A DNA stretch of 64,000 nt, taken from positions 1-64,000 of the forward strand of contig CAISPG010000125.1 in NCBI GenBank assembly GCA_903887325.1. The letters are read 5' to 3'. A program made the position numbers and the translations under genes. The notes under the pieces are model-generated. The model was not told where the DNA came from and made no database searches. It saw only the letters and a list, made by a program, of their open reading frames with translations. Each line of letters begins with the position of its first letter. Position 1 is the stretch's first letter. Source of the DNA: an uncultured Burkholderiales bacterium (GTDB lineage: Bacteria; Pseudomonadota; Gammaproteobacteria; Burkholderiales; Burkholderiaceae_C). This document shows positions 54,340-64,000 of this stretch, piece after piece.

Positions 54340-55347
54340 ATGCAAATTTTCAGAGGCATTCACCACCCCGGGCTGGCCCCGTCCTGCGCACTGACCATCG
54401 GCAATTTCGATGGCGTGCATCGCGGCCACCAAGCCATGCTGGCTTTGTTGCAAAACGAAGCGCGTCAGCGCGGTGTACCGTCTTGCGTCATGACCTTCGA
54501 GCCGCACCCGCGCGATTTTTTTGCCTCGCAGGCGAATAAGCCCGACATGGCCCCGGCCCGCATCGCCGGTTTGCGCGACAAACTCGCCGAGCTGCAAGCC
54601 TGCGGCATCGCCCAATGCGTGGTGCTGCCGTTCAACCAAACTCTGGCGACGCTCAGTCCGGACGATTTTGTGAAACAGATGCTGGTGCAAGGCCTGGGCG
54701 TGCGCTATGTCTTGGTGGGCGATGATTTTTGTTACGGTGCCAAACGCGCCGGTGACTACGCCTCGCTGTCGCGCAGCGGTCAGGCACTGGGCTTTGAAGT
54801 GGCCCGCATGAACAGTTATGAAATCTCCGAACCGCCGACGGCAGACAAACCCGGCGTTACCGGTGTGCGTGTCTCCAGCTCGGCAGTGCGGGAAGCATTG
54901 GCTAAAGGTGATATGCGACAAGCGGCGTTGCTGCTGGGCCGCCCCTATGCGCTCTCTGGCCATGTGGTGCACGGGCGCAAACTCGGGCGCGAGCTCGACT
55001 GCCCCACCCTGAACCTGCGTTTCAACCATGTCAAACCGGCTGCCAGCGGTATTTTTGTGGCTCAGGTGTACGGGCTGAGTGATAAACCGCTGCCGGGCGT
55101 AGCGAATTTCGGCGTGCGTCCGTCGCTGGATGCAAACGATGTGAACCGGGGTCGCGTGCTGCTGGAAACGCATTGTTTGGACTGGCCCGCGTCATTGGGC
55201 GCTGAGGGGGGCTACGGTAAACTCATCAAGGTGGAACTGCTGCATAAATTACACGACGAATTGAGATACGACAGCCTGGATGCCTTGAACCGGGGCATAC
55301 AACGCGACTGCGACGATGCACGCGCCTGGCTGAGCAGCCGAATTTGA
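54340..55347 (+). CDS. ribF: Bifunctional riboflavin kinase/FMN adenylyltransferase
   Basis: A 335-residue enzyme that makes FMN and FAD from riboflavin. The N-terminal nucleotidyltransferase has GNFDGVHRGH (21-30), and RISSSAVREAL-like VSSSAVREAL precedes the C-terminal kinase with GRELDCPTLNLRF and PGVANFGVRPS. ATG 54340 fits the family start; the sequence before it is not conserved. It starts the ribF-ileS-lspA cluster, a conserved bacterial order, with 111 bp before ileS. Confidence 0.95.
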   Translation: MQIFRGIHHPGLAPSCALTIGNFDGVHRGHQAMLALLQNEARQRGVPSCVMTFEPHPRDFFASQANKPDMAPARIAGLRDKLAELQACGIAQCVVLPFNQTLATLSPDDFVKQMLVQGLGVRYVLVGDDFCYGAKRAGDYASLSRSGQALGFEVARMNSYEISEPPTADKPGVTGVRVSSSAVREALAKGDMRQAALLLGRPYALSGHVVHGRKLGRELDCPTLNLRFNHVKPAASGIFVAQVYGLSDKPLPGVANFGVRPSLDANDVNRGRVLLETHCLDWPASLGAEGGYGKLIKVELLHKLHDELRYDSLDALNRGIQRDCDDARAWLSSRI

Positions 55348-55458
55348 CAGGGCCTGCATGACGCACCTTGCCCCGCGTCTCCTATATCCACTGACAGCTG
55401 CACCGGATGCCGCAGCCTCAATCCCGAATCCATTCGAATACTTTGATACTGAATTGAC

Positions 55459-58371
55459 ATGACCGACGCAAACACCACCGATTACCGCGCCACCTTGAAC
55501 CTGCCGGACACGCCATTTCCCATGCGCGGCGACCTGCCCAAGCGTGAACCGGCATGGGCCAAAAGCTGGACAGACCAAGGCCTTTACAAACAATTGCGCG
55601 TGGCGCGCCACGGCCAGCCACTGTTTGTGTTGCACGACGGCCCGCCCTACGCCAACGGCAAATTGCATATCGGCCATGCGCTGAACAAAGTGTTGAAAGA
55701 CATGATCGTCAAAAGCCGCCAACTGGCTGGCTTTGATGCGCAATACATTCCCGGCTGGGACTGTCACGGCTTGCCGATTGAAAACGCCATCGAAAAACTG
55801 CATGGCCGCAAACTGTCGCGTGACGATATGCAAGCCAAGAGCCGCGCGTTTGCCACCGAGCAAATCGACCAACAGCGCGAAGACTTCAAACGCTTAGGCG
55901 TTTTAGGCGACTGGGAACGACCTTACCGCACCATGGACTTTGCCAACGAAGCCGGAGAAATCCGCGCCTTCAAACGCGTGATCGAACGCGGTTTTGTGTA
56001 CCGTGGTTTGAAGCCTGTTTACTGGTGCTTCGATTGCGGCTCGTCATTGGCCGAGTTTGAGATTGAATACGCAGACAAGAAAAGTGACACCTTGGATGTG
56101 GCATTTTTATGCGCACAACCAGACAAACTGGCCAAAGCTTTCGGTTTGTCATCACTGAACAAAGAAGCCTTCGCCGTCACCTGGACTACTACCGCGTGGA
56201 CCATCCCCGCCAACCAAGCGCTGAACCTGAACCCTGAATTGACCTATGCCTTGGTTGATACCGAGCGCGGTTATTTTGTATGTGCCGAATCGCTGGTCGA
56301 GAAATGTTTAGAACGCTGGCAACTCAGCGGCAAAGCAGTAGCGACCTGCCAAGGCCAGGCACTGGATTTGATTGAGTTCCATCACCCGCTGTCGCACGTG
56401 GATGCCGCGTACCAGCGCACCGCGCCGGTCTACTTGGCCGATTACGCCACCGACGCCGACGGCACCGGCATTGTTCACAGCGCACCTGCTTATGGTGTGG
56501 ATGACTTCAACTCTTGCGTCGCTCATGGATTGAAGTACGACGACATCTTGAACCCGGTGCAAGGCAACGGCGCGTATGCCGCCGACTTTGCCTTGTTCGG
56601 CGGCCAGCACATTTGGAAAGCCGTCCCTGTCATTTTGGAAGCGCTGAAAAACGCAGGCCGTTTGATGGCAACACACGGCATCACGCACAGTTACCCGCAT
56701 TGCTGGCGACACAAAACCCCGGTCATCTACCGCGCTGCGGCGCAATGGTTTGTGCGCATGGACGAAGGCGCGGGCGTGTTCACCAAAGACAAAGCGCCCA
56801 AGACGCTGCGTCAACTGGCGCTGGATGCGATTGAGCAAACCAAGTTTTATCCCGAGAACGGCAAAACCCGTTTGCGCGACATGATCGCCAACCGGCCCGA
56901 TTGGTGCATTTCGCGCCAGCGCAGTTGGGGCGTGCCGGTGCCGTTTTTGCTGCACAAAGACAGCGGCGAATTGCACCCGGACACCATGGACATTTTGGAC
57001 ATTGCCGCCAGCATGGTGGAACACGGCGGCATAGAAGCCTGGAGCCGCGCCGGGGTGAACGACATTCAAGCTTTGTTGACAGCGCTAGGCAAAGGCCAGA
57101 CGGCCCAAGCCGACGACTACAGCAAGAGCACCGATATTTTGGAAGTTTGGTTCGACTCGGGCTCTACCTTCGAGCACGTGCTGCGCGGCAGCCACAAAGA
57201 CGCTTACGACCGACCACCCTTCCACGAAACCGGCCCCGAAGCCGACCTGTATTTAGAAGGCCATGACCAACACCGGGGCTGGTTCCACAGCTCGCTGTTG
57301 CTTGGCTGTGCCTTGTATGGCCGTGCGCCCTACAAAGGCCTGTTGACCCATGGCTTTGCCACCGACGGCCAAGGCCGCAAGATGAGCAAGAGCTTGGGCA
57401 ACACCGTCGTGCCGCAGGAAGTGACAGACAAACTCGGCGCGGAAATCGTGCGCCTGTGGGTGGCCTCTACCGACTACTCGGGCGACTTGAACATTGACGA
57501 CAAAATCCTGGCGCGTGTGGTTGACACCTACCGCCGCGTGCGCAACACGCTGAAATTTTTATTGGCTAACACCAGCGACTTTGATATTCACAAAGACGCA
57601 GTTGCACTGTCTGATATGTTGGAAGTCGACCGCTACGCCATCAGCCGCGCGGCGCAACTGCAAGCCGACATCGTCGGCCACTACAACCCGCAAACCCAAG
57701 TGTTTGAGGGCGGGCATTTCGGGCGTTACGAATTTCACCCGGTAGTGTCCAAACTGCAAATTTATTGTTCGGAAGACTTGGGTGCGTTTTATTTGGATGT
57801 ATTGAAAGACCGGCTCTACACCACCGCCACCGGTTCACACGCCAGACGCAGTGCGCAAACCGCGCTGTGGCAAATCACCCAGGCCATGCTGCGTTGGATG
57901 GCGCCGTTTTTAAGTTTCACTGCCGAAGAGGCGTGGGGCGTGCTGGGACTGGGCAACACCATCTTCAAAGACAGGTATGTGCAATTGCCCGAACCGGACA
58001 CTGCGCTGTTGGACAAATGGTCACACATTCGCGAGATCCGCGAACAAGTGAACAAGGACATCGAAGTGGTGCGCGCGCAAGGGCTGGTCGGCTCGCCGTT
58101 GCAAGCCGAGGTCACGCTGACTGTGAATGCTGCTGACATGGCGCTGCTGCAAAGCCTGGGTGGTGACTTGAAATTTGTGTTCATCGTCTCCGGCATGCAA
58201 CTCCAAGCCGGTAACGAGTTGTCCGTGTCTGTGTCACCTTCGTCCCACACCAAATGCGAACGCTGCTGGCATTACAGCGCGGATGTCGGCAGCATCGCCG
58301 CGCACCCTACCCTTTGCGGGCGTTGCGACAGCAACCTGCACGGCAGCGGTGAACAGCGGGCGTTTGCTTGA
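55459..58371 (+). CDS. ileS: Isoleucyl-tRNA synthetase
   Basis: A class I synthetase of 970 residues. HIGH is at 70-73 ([15 protein letters not shown]), KMSKS at about 641-645 and the editing domain in between. The C-terminal zinc site uses KCERCWHY near 933 and LCGRCDSN near 955, the type seen in bacterial IleS. No T-box leader is present. It is followed by lspA after 46 bp. Confidence 0.97.
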   Translation: MTDANTTDYRATLNLPDTPFPMRGDLPKREPAWAKSWTDQGLYKQLRVARHGQPLFVLHDGPPYANGKLHIGHALNKVLKDMIVKSRQLAGFDAQYIPGWDCHGLPIENAIEKLHGRKLSRDDMQAKSRAFATEQIDQQREDFKRLGVLGDWERPYRTMDFANEAGEIRAFKRVIERGFVYRGLKPVYWCFDCGSSLAEFEIEYADKKSDTLDVAFLCAQPDKLAKAFGLSSLNKEAFAVTWTTTAWTIPANQALNLNPELTYALVDTERGYFVCAESLVEKCLERWQLSGKAVATCQGQALDLIEFHHPLSHVDAAYQRTAPVYLADYATDADGTGIVHSAPAYGVDDFNSCVAHGLKYDDILNPVQGNGAYAADFALFGGQHIWKAVPVILEALKNAGRLMATHGITHSYPHCWRHKTPVIYRAAAQWFVRMDEGAGVFTKDKAPKTLRQLALDAIEQTKFYPENGKTRLRDMIANRPDWCISRQRSWGVPVPFLLHKDSGELHPDTMDILDIAASMVEHGGIEAWSRAGVNDIQALLTALGKGQTAQADDYSKSTDILEVWFDSGSTFEHVLRGSHKDAYDRPPFHETGPEADLYLEGHDQHRGWFHSSLLLGCALYGRAPYKGLLTHGFATDGQGRKMSKSLGNTVVPQEVTDKLGAEIVRLWVASTDYSGDLNIDDKILARVVDTYRRVRNTLKFLLANTSDFDIHKDAVALSDMLEVDRYAISRAAQLQADIVGHYNPQTQVFEGGHFGRYEFHPVVSKLQIYCSEDLGAFYLDVLKDRLYTTATGSHARRSAQTALWQITQAMLRWMAPFLSFTAEEAWGVLGLGNTIFKDRYVQLPEPDTALLDKWSHIREIREQVNKDIEVVRAQGLVGSPLQAEVTLTVNAADMALLQSLGGDLKFVFIVSGMQLQAGNELSVSVSPSSHTKCERCWHYSADVGSIAAHPTLCGRCDSNLHGSGEQRAFA

Positions 58372-58417
58372 TGGCTTATCTGCTTTTGACACCTGTTCAC
58401 TCATTGAAACACTGACC

Positions 58418-58930
58418 ATGACTAAACACTCACCTCGCACACTGTGGTTATGGCTGGGCATGGCCTTGGTGCTGCTGCTGGCTGACCAATTCACCAAGGT
58501 ATTGATCATCGGCAGTTTTCAGTTGGGTGACAGCCAAACCATCACTTCCTTTTTCAACCTTGTGCGGGTGCACAACAGCGGCGCGGCGTTTTCGTTTTTG
58601 TCGTCTGCTTCGGGTTGGCAACGCTGGTTTTTCACGGCCATTGGTGTGGGCGCAGCAGGCTTCATCGTCTGGCTGTTGCGCAGTCACTCGTCTGAAAAAT
58701 TGTTTTGTTTTGCGCTGGCACTGGTGCTGGGCGGCGCTGTTGGTAATGTGATTGACCGTGTGCTGTGGGGCTATGTCATCGACTTTTTAGACTTCCACTG
58801 GGCCTGGCTGGCCCCGCTGTTTTACCAAGGGCATTTCCCGGCGTTTAACCTGGCCGACAGCGCCATCAGCGTGGGCACGGTGTGTTTGATATTGGATGAG
58901 TTGCTGCGGGTTCGTCAAAGCAAAGCCTGA
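58418..58930 (+). CDS. lspA: Lipoprotein signal peptidase
   Basis: A 170-residue inner-membrane aspartyl peptidase that cleaves prolipoprotein signal peptides. It has four membrane segments, and the catalytic aspartates are Asp113 (GNVIDRV) and Asp147 (FNLADSAI), with [13 protein letters not shown] near 49-61 as the conserved loop. ATG 58418 was chosen. It is the last gene of the ribF-ileS-lspA cluster and lies convergent with the glycosyltransferase gene. Confidence 0.95.
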   Translation: MTKHSPRTLWLWLGMALVLLLADQFTKVLIIGSFQLGDSQTITSFFNLVRVHNSGAAFSFLSSASGWQRWFFTAIGVGAAGFIVWLLRSHSSEKLFCFALALVLGGAVGNVIDRVLWGYVIDFLDFHWAWLAPLFYQGHFPAFNLADSAISVGTVCLILDELLRVRQSKA

Positions 58931-58936
58931 TTTACG

Positions 58937-60628
58937 TCATCTCGGCACCACTTTATACACAGTGAAATTCTCTAACGGCGCACGACCAGCAGCCAACTCG
59001 ATTTGACGAGGCAAGGTACCGGTCTTGTGGTCCACCCAATCACCTGACACAACGGCTGTCATGACACCGGTTCGTGCGGCCAATGCATCAGCGGCTGATG
59101 TGCGGGTCAGCAAGAAATAGCTGGCACCGGGCGGTGGCAAATCTTCAGGCTTGTCTATGCGCAGCACCGGAGCGGTTTGGCGGTACAGGCCCAGCTCGTA
59201 GCTCACCGGCGGATCGAGTTGGTACACCACCACCGGCACAGCGGCTTCGTTGGCCATCGAAGACAACACGTTATAGGGAATGCTGTAGCGCGTGCGCGCA
59301 ATCAAGGTCATGCCTTCCAGCACCAAATACAACAGGTTGACCGCCATCACCGGATACACCATCACGCTCAAACCATGCCATTGCTTTTTTTGCAACCAAG
59401 CGTAAATGAACCAAGCCAACAAACCAACACCGCACAGCCACAGCAATGCGTAATGCCCAATCTTCACGCTCAACCACACAGCCAATATCAGTGTGAGCAA
59501 ACCCATGCCCAGTTGCGCCCTGCGCATGCCTGTTGCACCGCTGTCAGCAAGGGCAGTCAACAGCAAGGGCGCAATCAGCACGGCTGCAAACGGATAGACG
59601 ATGACGGTGTAGTAGTCCAGTTGAAAACTGGTCAGGCTGAACATGATGAAGCTCACAAAAAAGCTAGCCAGCAAATACACCTGTTGGTTGCGGTTGCTTG
59701 GTTCAGTAACAGGCCTCAGCTTGCGCCAGCAGGCCATCACAAACGCCGCCACCCAAGGCAGGAAGGCCCACACAAACACCAATACAAAAAACAGTTTGTT
59801 GCCATCTTTGTTGGTGATCGGGCCGACGTTGAAAAACCGCCCGAACTGGCTGTCCCATAAAAAGAAGCGTATGCCTGAGACACCGGTCTGATCGAACACG
59901 GTTTTTTCCGGGTGCATGTCGAACTGCCGGTACAAGGCCAACACCTCGGGCATCAGGCACAACAGCGTCACAATAAAAGCAGCCAGCCATTTCCAGCGCC
60001 ACAGTTCGCGCCAGCGGCCTTGGTAAGCCCACATGCACAGCAAGCCGCTGCTGATGGTGATCAAGGTGAACACACCTTTGGTCATCACCGAGATGCCACT
60101 GAACAAGCCGCCGAGCAGCACGTATTTCCATCGGAATTGCGCATCCAAGCGCAGCCAGTAATAACACGCGCCCATGATGCTGGCGGTCAAAAACGCTTCG
60201 GCTTTCAAGGCCGTGGTGGTGTACATCAAATGGTAGGCGGACACGTAGACCAGCAAGGCGATCAAGCCGGTATCGCGACCGTGAAACAGACGTGCGATTC
60301 GATAGGTGTAATAGCCGCCGAGCAGGTGACACAGGTAGCCCGGCAACATGTATGCGAACACGCTGACACCCAGTAACTTGAACGACAGCGCGCCCAGCCA
60401 GAAAGGGAAATGCGGTTTGTCCAGCCAATCGCGGCCATCCAAGATCAAGTCATTCCAATTGCCGGTGTTGACCATGTGCTGCGACAAAGCGGCGTACAAC
60501 ACCGAGTCGCCTTCGTTCAGTATGGGCGTGAACAAAGGCAGTGCATTGATCAACAGCGTCAGCACCACCCAAGCCAATACATGCGGGCGCAATGATGCAT
60601 CCAGGAATTTCGCGGTACTGTTTTTCAC
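58937..60628 (-). CDS. ArnT/PMT-like glycosyltransferase (GT39/83 family)
   Basis: A 563-residue membrane protein with about 11-13 hydrophobic segments and a periplasmic C-terminal domain. The first loop NEGDSVLYAALSQHMVNTGNW contains an acidic pair (GDS) typical of lipid-linked-sugar transferases; GRDWLDKPHFPFWLG follows, as in ArnT. It moves a sugar from a polyprenyl phosphate to lipid A or a protein. The acceptor is unknown, and no arn genes are near. It is transcribed alone. Confidence 0.82.
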   Translation of the reverse strand: MKNSTAKFLDASLRPHVLAWVVLTLLINALPLFTPILNEGDSVLYAALSQHMVNTGNWNDLILDGRDWLDKPHFPFWLGALSFKLLGVSVFAYMLPGYLCHLLGGYYTYRIARLFHGRDTGLIALLVYVSAYHLMYTTTALKAEAFLTASIMGACYYWLRLDAQFRWKYVLLGGLFSGISVMTKGVFTLITISSGLLCMWAYQGRWRELWRWKWLAAFIVTLLCLMPEVLALYRQFDMHPEKTVFDQTGVSGIRFFLWDSQFGRFFNVGPITNKDGNKLFFVLVFVWAFLPWVAAFVMACWRKLRPVTEPSNRNQQVYLLASFFVSFIMFSLTSFQLDYYTVIVYPFAAVLIAPLLLTALADSGATGMRRAQLGMGLLTLILAVWLSVKIGHYALLWLCGVGLLAWFIYAWLQKKQWHGLSVMVYPVMAVNLLYLVLEGMTLIARTRYSIPYNVLSSMANEAAVPVVVYQLDPPVSYELGLYRQTAPVLRIDKPEDLPPPGASYFLLTRTSAADALAARTGVMTAVVSGDWVDHKTGTLPRQIELAAGRAPLENFTVYKVVPR

Positions 60629-60652
60629 ATGTGAACCTGTTGAACGGATACG

Positions 60653-60680
60653 AAAAAGCCGCCAGCTTGCACCGGCGGCT
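60653..60680 (-). terminator. Terminator between the quinone reductase and glycosyltransferase genes
   Basis: On the minus strand GCCGCC and GGCGGC form a 6-bp GC stem with a 10-nt loop, followed by five T (60653-60657). It ends the qor-like transcript. Confidence 0.7.
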
Positions 60681-60706
60681 ATTGAATGAACTAGCGAGCT
60701 GACAAC

Positions 60707-61690
60707 TTACACGGTCAGCAAAGTGCTGCCGGTGGTTTTGCGTGCTTCCAAATCGCGGTGCGCTTGTGCGGCTTCGGCCAAAGGGTAACGCTGTTCAATA
60801 TGAATCTTCACCTTGCCGCTGCCGACCACTTCAAACAAATCTTCAGCCATTTGCTGGTTGGTTTCGCGCGTGGCGATGTGCGTGAACAAGGTTTGGCGCG
60901 TGACGTAAATCGAACCTTTCGCGCCCAATGAACCCGGGGCAAACGGCTCGACCGGGCCGGAGGCATTGCCGAAACTGGCCATCAAACCAAACGGCGACAA
61001 ACAGTTCAGCGATTTGTCCCAGGTGTCTTTGCCGACCGAGTCATAGACCACTTTGACACCTTTGCCGTTGGTGATGTCTTTGACACGCGCTTCAAAATCT
61101 TCTTTGTTGTAGTTGATCACATGTGCTGCGCCATTGGCTTTGGCGAGCTCGCATTTCTCATCGCTACCAGCCGTGCCAATGAGTTGCAAACCCAAAGCCT
61201 TGGCCCACTGACAAGCGATCAAACCGACACCGCCGGCAGCGGCGTGAAACAAAATCAAATCCCCGGATTGCAAACCGGCTTGCGGCAAGGTGCGCTTGAG
61301 CAAGTACTGCACCGTCATGCCTTTGAGCATCATGCCAGCCGCTGTTTCAAACGAAATGTTGTCGGGCAATTTGCACACGTTTTTGGCCGGCATGACCCGT
61401 GCTTCGCAATAGCTTCCGGGCGGCGCGCTGGCATAAGCGGCGCGGTCGCCTGCTTTCAAATGGGTGACGCCCTCTCCCACGGCTTCGATGATGCCTGCGC
61501 CTTCCATGCCCAGGCCGTGTGGCATCGGCAGCGGGTACAAGCCGGTGCGGTGGTAGACATCGATGTAATTCAAACCGACGGCTTTGTGCGCAATACGCAC
61601 TTCGCCGGGGCCGGGGTTGCCGACCGTGACATCGACGAGTTGCAATACCTCGGATCCGCCGGGTTGTTTGAATTGAATGGCTTTGCTCAT
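60707..61690 (-). CDS. qor: NADPH:quinone oxidoreductase (zeta-crystallin type)
   Basis: A 327-residue medium-chain reductase without zinc ligands. The NADPH site is LFHAAAGGVGLIACQWAKAL near 146-165, and the opening MSKAIQFKQPGGSEVLQLVD is the family start. It reduces quinones by one- or two-electron transfer in the cytosol. It is divergent from the EamA gene and ends at a terminator. No substrate-specific residues were identified. Confidence 0.9.
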   Translation of the reverse strand: MSKAIQFKQPGGSEVLQLVDVTVGNPGPGEVRIAHKAVGLNYIDVYHRTGLYPLPMPHGLGMEGAGIIEAVGEGVTHLKAGDRAAYASAPPGSYCEARVMPAKNVCKLPDNISFETAAGMMLKGMTVQYLLKRTLPQAGLQSGDLILFHAAAGGVGLIACQWAKALGLQLIGTAGSDEKCELAKANGAAHVINYNKEDFEARVKDITNGKGVKVVYDSVGKDTWDKSLNCLSPFGLMASFGNASGPVEPFAPGSLGAKGSIYVTRQTLFTHIATRETNQQMAEDLFEVVGSGKVKIHIEQRYPLAEAAQAHRDLEARKTTGSTLLTV

Positions 61691-61782
61691 GCCTTGCTCC
61701 TAATGTGATGGTGTGAAATAAGCCGGTCTTGTGCCGGACAGCCAAGCCTGATTGTCTACGCAACTGGGTTAGAGTCCATGTC

Positions 61783-62712
61783 ATGTCTGATACTGCCACT
61801 TCCCCTGCCAAACCTTCGCTTGACCTGGCCACCGCCGGTTTGCTGTTGCTGCCACCGCTGGTCTGGGCGGGTAACACCGTGCTCGGTCATGTGGTCGCGG
61901 ACATGGTGCCGCCGATCACCTTGAATTTTTTCCGTTGGCTGCTGGCTTTCGCGCTGTTACTGCCTTGGGCCTACCCGGTGCTCAAACCCTCCAGCGCTAT
62001 GTGGCAACACTGGCGGCGCTACGGTTTGATGGGCCTGTTGGGCGTGGGTTGTTACAACAGTTTTCAATACCTGGCGCTGCACACCTCTACCCCTATCAAT
62101 GTGACGCTGGTAGGTGCCAGTGTGCCGGTGTTCATGCTGGTCATGGGCGCGGTGTTTTACAAGCAACGCGTTTCGCTGCGACAGATACTGGGTGCGACCC
62201 TGTCCATCGCCGGTGTGCTGTGTGTGCTGGGTCGCGGCGATTGGCAGGCCTTACTGCGCTTGCAACCGGTGATAGGCGATATCTACATATTGATCGCCGT
62301 GGTTTGCTGGGCCTGGTACAGCTGGCTGGTGGCGCAACCGGTAGACCCACCCGAAATACGCAGCAACTGGATGTATTTTTTAACCGCGCAAATGGTGTTT
62401 GGTTTGCTGTGGAGCGGCGCATTCACGGCGGCTGAATGGCAATTCAGCGACAACCCGCACATCACCTGGGGTTGGCCGCTGGCCGCGACTGTGTTGTATG
62501 TGGCGCTGGGCCCGGCCTTGCTGGCATACCGCAGTTGGGGATTAGGCATTCAACGCGTCGGCCCGACCGTCGCTGGTTTCTTCGCCAACCTCACCCCGCT
62601 GTTTGCCGCGCTGTTGTCTACCGTCACTTTAGGTGACGCGCCGCACGGCTACCACGCAGCGGCGTTTGTGCTGATCGTCGGCGGCATCGTGGTGTCTTCG
62701 CGCAAGCCCTGA
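61783..62712 (+). CDS. EamA-family (DMT superfamily) transporter
   Basis: A 309-residue inner-membrane protein with ten hydrophobic segments in two repeats of the EamA domain. PPITLNFFRWLLAFALLLPW and the GPTVAGFFANLTPLFAALLS region are typical. Members export amino acids and other metabolites; the substrate here is not known. ATG 61783 was chosen over the upstream in-frame start because the first membrane helix follows at the usual distance. Confidence 0.85.
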   Translation: MSDTATSPAKPSLDLATAGLLLLPPLVWAGNTVLGHVVADMVPPITLNFFRWLLAFALLLPWAYPVLKPSSAMWQHWRRYGLMGLLGVGCYNSFQYLALHTSTPINVTLVGASVPVFMLVMGAVFYKQRVSLRQILGATLSIAGVLCVLGRGDWQALLRLQPVIGDIYILIAVVCWAWYSWLVAQPVDPPEIRSNWMYFLTAQMVFGLLWSGAFTAAEWQFSDNPHITWGWPLAATVLYVALGPALLAYRSWGLGIQRVGPTVAGFFANLTPLFAALLSTVTLGDAPHGYHAAAFVLIVGGIVVSSRKP

Positions 62713-62842
62713 TCAGGCTGCTTACTTCACCCTGTCACGGGCAGCACTTGCTCGCGAAAGCCCATGGGCAGCGAACCGGGCAAATGCGTCACCGCCTAGC
62801 GCTTTGGCCCCATGGCTTGAGCTCTGTCCATGTCTCAGCTAC

Positions 62843-63637
62843 TCAAAATGCGCCCGGATACGCCCCGCCGTCGATCAATATGTTTTGACCGTTGATGAAG
62901 CCTGCATGCTGGCTGCACAAAAACGCACAGGTGTTGCCGAATTCCTCGGGCGTGCCAAAGCGGTTGGCAGGTGCACTGGCGCGGCGGGCTTGCGCCAGCT
63001 CGTCCACGCTCTTGCCGGTTTTTTCAGCCGTGCCTTTCAAAATGCTTTTCAAGCGGTCGGTGTCAAACGCGCCGGGCAGCAAGTTGTTGATGGTGACGTT
63101 GTGTTTGGCGATGGCCGGGTTGCGCGATAAACCGGCAACGAATCCGCTCAGGCCGCTGCGCGCGCCGTTGGACAAACCCAGAATATCGATTGGCGCTTTG
63201 ACTGCGCTGGACGTGATGTTGACAATGCGACCGAAACCGCGCGCAGCCATGCCGTCGATGGTGGCTTTCATCAATTCAATCGGTGTCAGCATGTTGGCGT
63301 CGACTGCTTTGATCCAGGCATCGCGGTCCCATTCGCGAAAGTCGCCGCTGGGCGGGCCGCCCGCGTTGGTCACCACGATGTCAAAGTTTTTGCCCGGCCC
63401 ACCGGCCACCAACCAGATCGCTGCGCGACCGGCTTCGGTGGTGATGTCTTGCGCCACCGTTAACACGGTCACGCCATGTTGGCGCAATCCGGCGGCAGAT
63501 GCCTCCAGCGCCTCAGCACCGCGCGAGACCATGACCAAATTCACACCGGCCTGCGCCAATGCACTGGCACAACCCCAGCCCAAACCCTTGCTCGCGCCGC
63601 CGACCAGCGCCCATTTGCCCTTAATGCCTAAGTCCAT
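62843..63637 (-). CDS. Short-chain dehydrogenase/reductase lacking the YxxxK pair
   Basis: A 264-residue Rossmann-fold protein. The cofactor motif GGASKGLG is at 13-20 and NAGG at 91-94, and Ser143/Ser144 (NITSS) are in the place of the catalytic Ser. At the positions of the catalytic Tyr and Lys the sequence has Ser156 and Arg160 (LGLSNGARSGLSGF). The C-terminal GQNILIDGGAYPG is normal. The enzyme may be inactive as a classical reductase or use other residues. AGGAGAG supports ATG 63637. It overlaps the upstream EamA gene by 17 bp. Confidence 0.85.
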   Translation of the reverse strand: MDLGIKGKWALVGGASKGLGWGCASALAQAGVNLVMVSRGAEALEASAAGLRQHGVTVLTVAQDITTEAGRAAIWLVAGGPGKNFDIVVTNAGGPPSGDFREWDRDAWIKAVDANMLTPIELMKATIDGMAARGFGRIVNITSSAVKAPIDILGLSNGARSGLSGFVAGLSRNPAIAKHNVTINNLLPGAFDTDRLKSILKGTAEKTGKSVDELAQARRASAPANRFGTPEEFGNTCAFLCSQHAGFINGQNILIDGGAYPGAF

Positions 63638-64000
63638 GTTTCTCTCCTGTTTGCGAAGCCATATACACACCGCTGAGCACCAGCACGGTTCCCAGCACGA
63701 TCCACATATTCACCGGTTCACCCAACACCAGCACGCCCAGCGTGATGGTCGACATGGGCCCGACCATGCCGACTTGCGCGGTCAATGAAGCGCCGATGCG
63801 CTCTATGCCCAGCATGATGAACACTACCGGCGCGACCGTACACACCGTGGCATTCAGCAAGGCCAGCAAGAGCACCTGCGGCTGCACCAGCGCGTCTGAC
63901 AAGGGCCTGAGTATGACAAATTGCAGCAAGCAGCAGACACAGGCCACGATGGAAGCCAGTCCGACCAACCGCAAGGCCCCGATTCGCTTAACCATCTGGC
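63621..64000 (-). CDS. EamA-family transporter, partial (C-terminal part)
   Basis: The reading frame continues beyond the end of the window. The visible 126 codons encode about four to five membrane segments (LLQFVILRPLSDALV, LLLALLNATVCTVAPVVFIML, WIVLGTVLVLSGVYMAS) and the VGPMSTITLGVLVLGEPV motif near the end of the second EamA domain. The protein is cut by the window boundary, so its start lies outside. Its stop lies 17 bp inside the SDR gene, so translation of the two is likely coupled. Confidence 0.8.
   Translation of the reverse strand, partial: QMVKRIGALRLVGLASIVACVCCLLQFVILRPLSDALVQPQVLLLALLNATVCTVAPVVFIMLGIERIGASLTAQVGMVGPMSTITLGVLVLGEPVNMWIVLGTVLVLSGVYMASQTGEKHGLRH

Noticed and set aside
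55420..55458. A T-box or other riboswitch ahead of ileS
   Set aside because: The gap to ribF is 111 bp and shows no T-box sequence; proteobacteria rarely use T-boxes.
62713..62842. A short minus-strand frame in the gap that reads like a protein C-terminus (VTHLPGSLPMGFREQ...)
   Set aside because: It is only about 21 codons after a stop, with no recognisable family; it could be a gene remnant but the evidence is too thin.

Overview
The window is ordinary chromosome from a betaproteobacterium, most likely of the order Burkholderiales (Comamonadaceae or Oxalobacteraceae-like; the genus cannot be fixed from sequence reading alone). The reasons are the gene orders ribF-ileS-lspA, ftsK-lolA-rarA divergent from trxB, and rpmB-rpmG, the Burkholderiales-style paired acyl-CoA dehydrogenases, and the protein sequences themselves. 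Coding density is high, with about 60 genes in short operons on both strands. There are no rRNA genes, CRISPR array, prophage or intact insertion sequence. One tRNA (Leu, CAA anticodon) is present.

Layout. 1-0.8 kb: a ribbon-helix-helix/PIN toxin-antitoxin pair with a readable promoter-operator. 0.85-3.7 kb: argH and a type II NADH dehydrogenase. 3.7-7.8 kb (minus strand): a periplasmic alcohol-oxidation locus of a PQQ dehydrogenase with the lanthanide-type Asp, a small cytochrome c and an XoxJ/MxaJ-like binding protein, with a strong hairpin between the first two genes. 7.9-12.1 kb: acyl-CoA ligase, BenE-type transporter and an FMN alpha-hydroxyacid dehydrogenase. 12.3-15.8 kb: an M48 lipoprotein peptidase broken by an in-frame TAG, then dinB and a dienoyl-CoA-isomerase-like crotonase. 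15.8-18.3 kb: yaaA, a hydrolase and queF. 18.4-20.9 kb: a rubrerythrin / Fe-S protein / DUF3501 operon that carries a long inverted repeat. 21.2-27.3 kb: VOC protein, FAD monooxygenase, FrnE-like DsbA protein and valS.

27.3-34.6 kb (minus strand): a five-gene unit of a Gld-type ABC ATPase, permease and GldG-like auxiliary protein with a DUF4340-like membrane-anchored protein and a HupE/UreJ-type permease, followed by a methyltransferase. Upstream is a secreted metallo-beta-lactamase-fold protein with its own promoter and terminator. This unit is my main candidate for an undescribed system; a role in metal handling is inference only. 34.8-36.6 kb: tusA, a Nudix hydrolase, cysM and tRNA-Leu. 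36.7-45.8 kb: an old-yellow-enzyme, an epimerase, a ferredoxin reductase, then rarA, a uracil/hypoxanthine glycosylase, lolA, ftsK and trxB. 46-49.5 kb: rpmB, rpmG, an acid-shock-like Ala-rich exported protein with a structured leader, a fatty acid desaturase and rsmB. 49.5-55.3 kb: paired acyl-CoA dehydrogenases, purN, a DUF1778/GNAT toxin-antitoxin pair, DUF1653, HNH endonuclease and ribF. 55.4-64 kb: ileS, lspA, an ArnT-like glycosyltransferase, a quinone reductase, two EamA transporters and a short-chain dehydrogenase that lacks the usual Tyr/Lys pair.

Together the genes suggest an aerobic heterotroph that oxidises alcohols in the periplasm and lactate-type hydroxy acids, and that degrades acyl-CoA compounds. 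Functional calls rest on motif reading and family knowledge; no database search was run.
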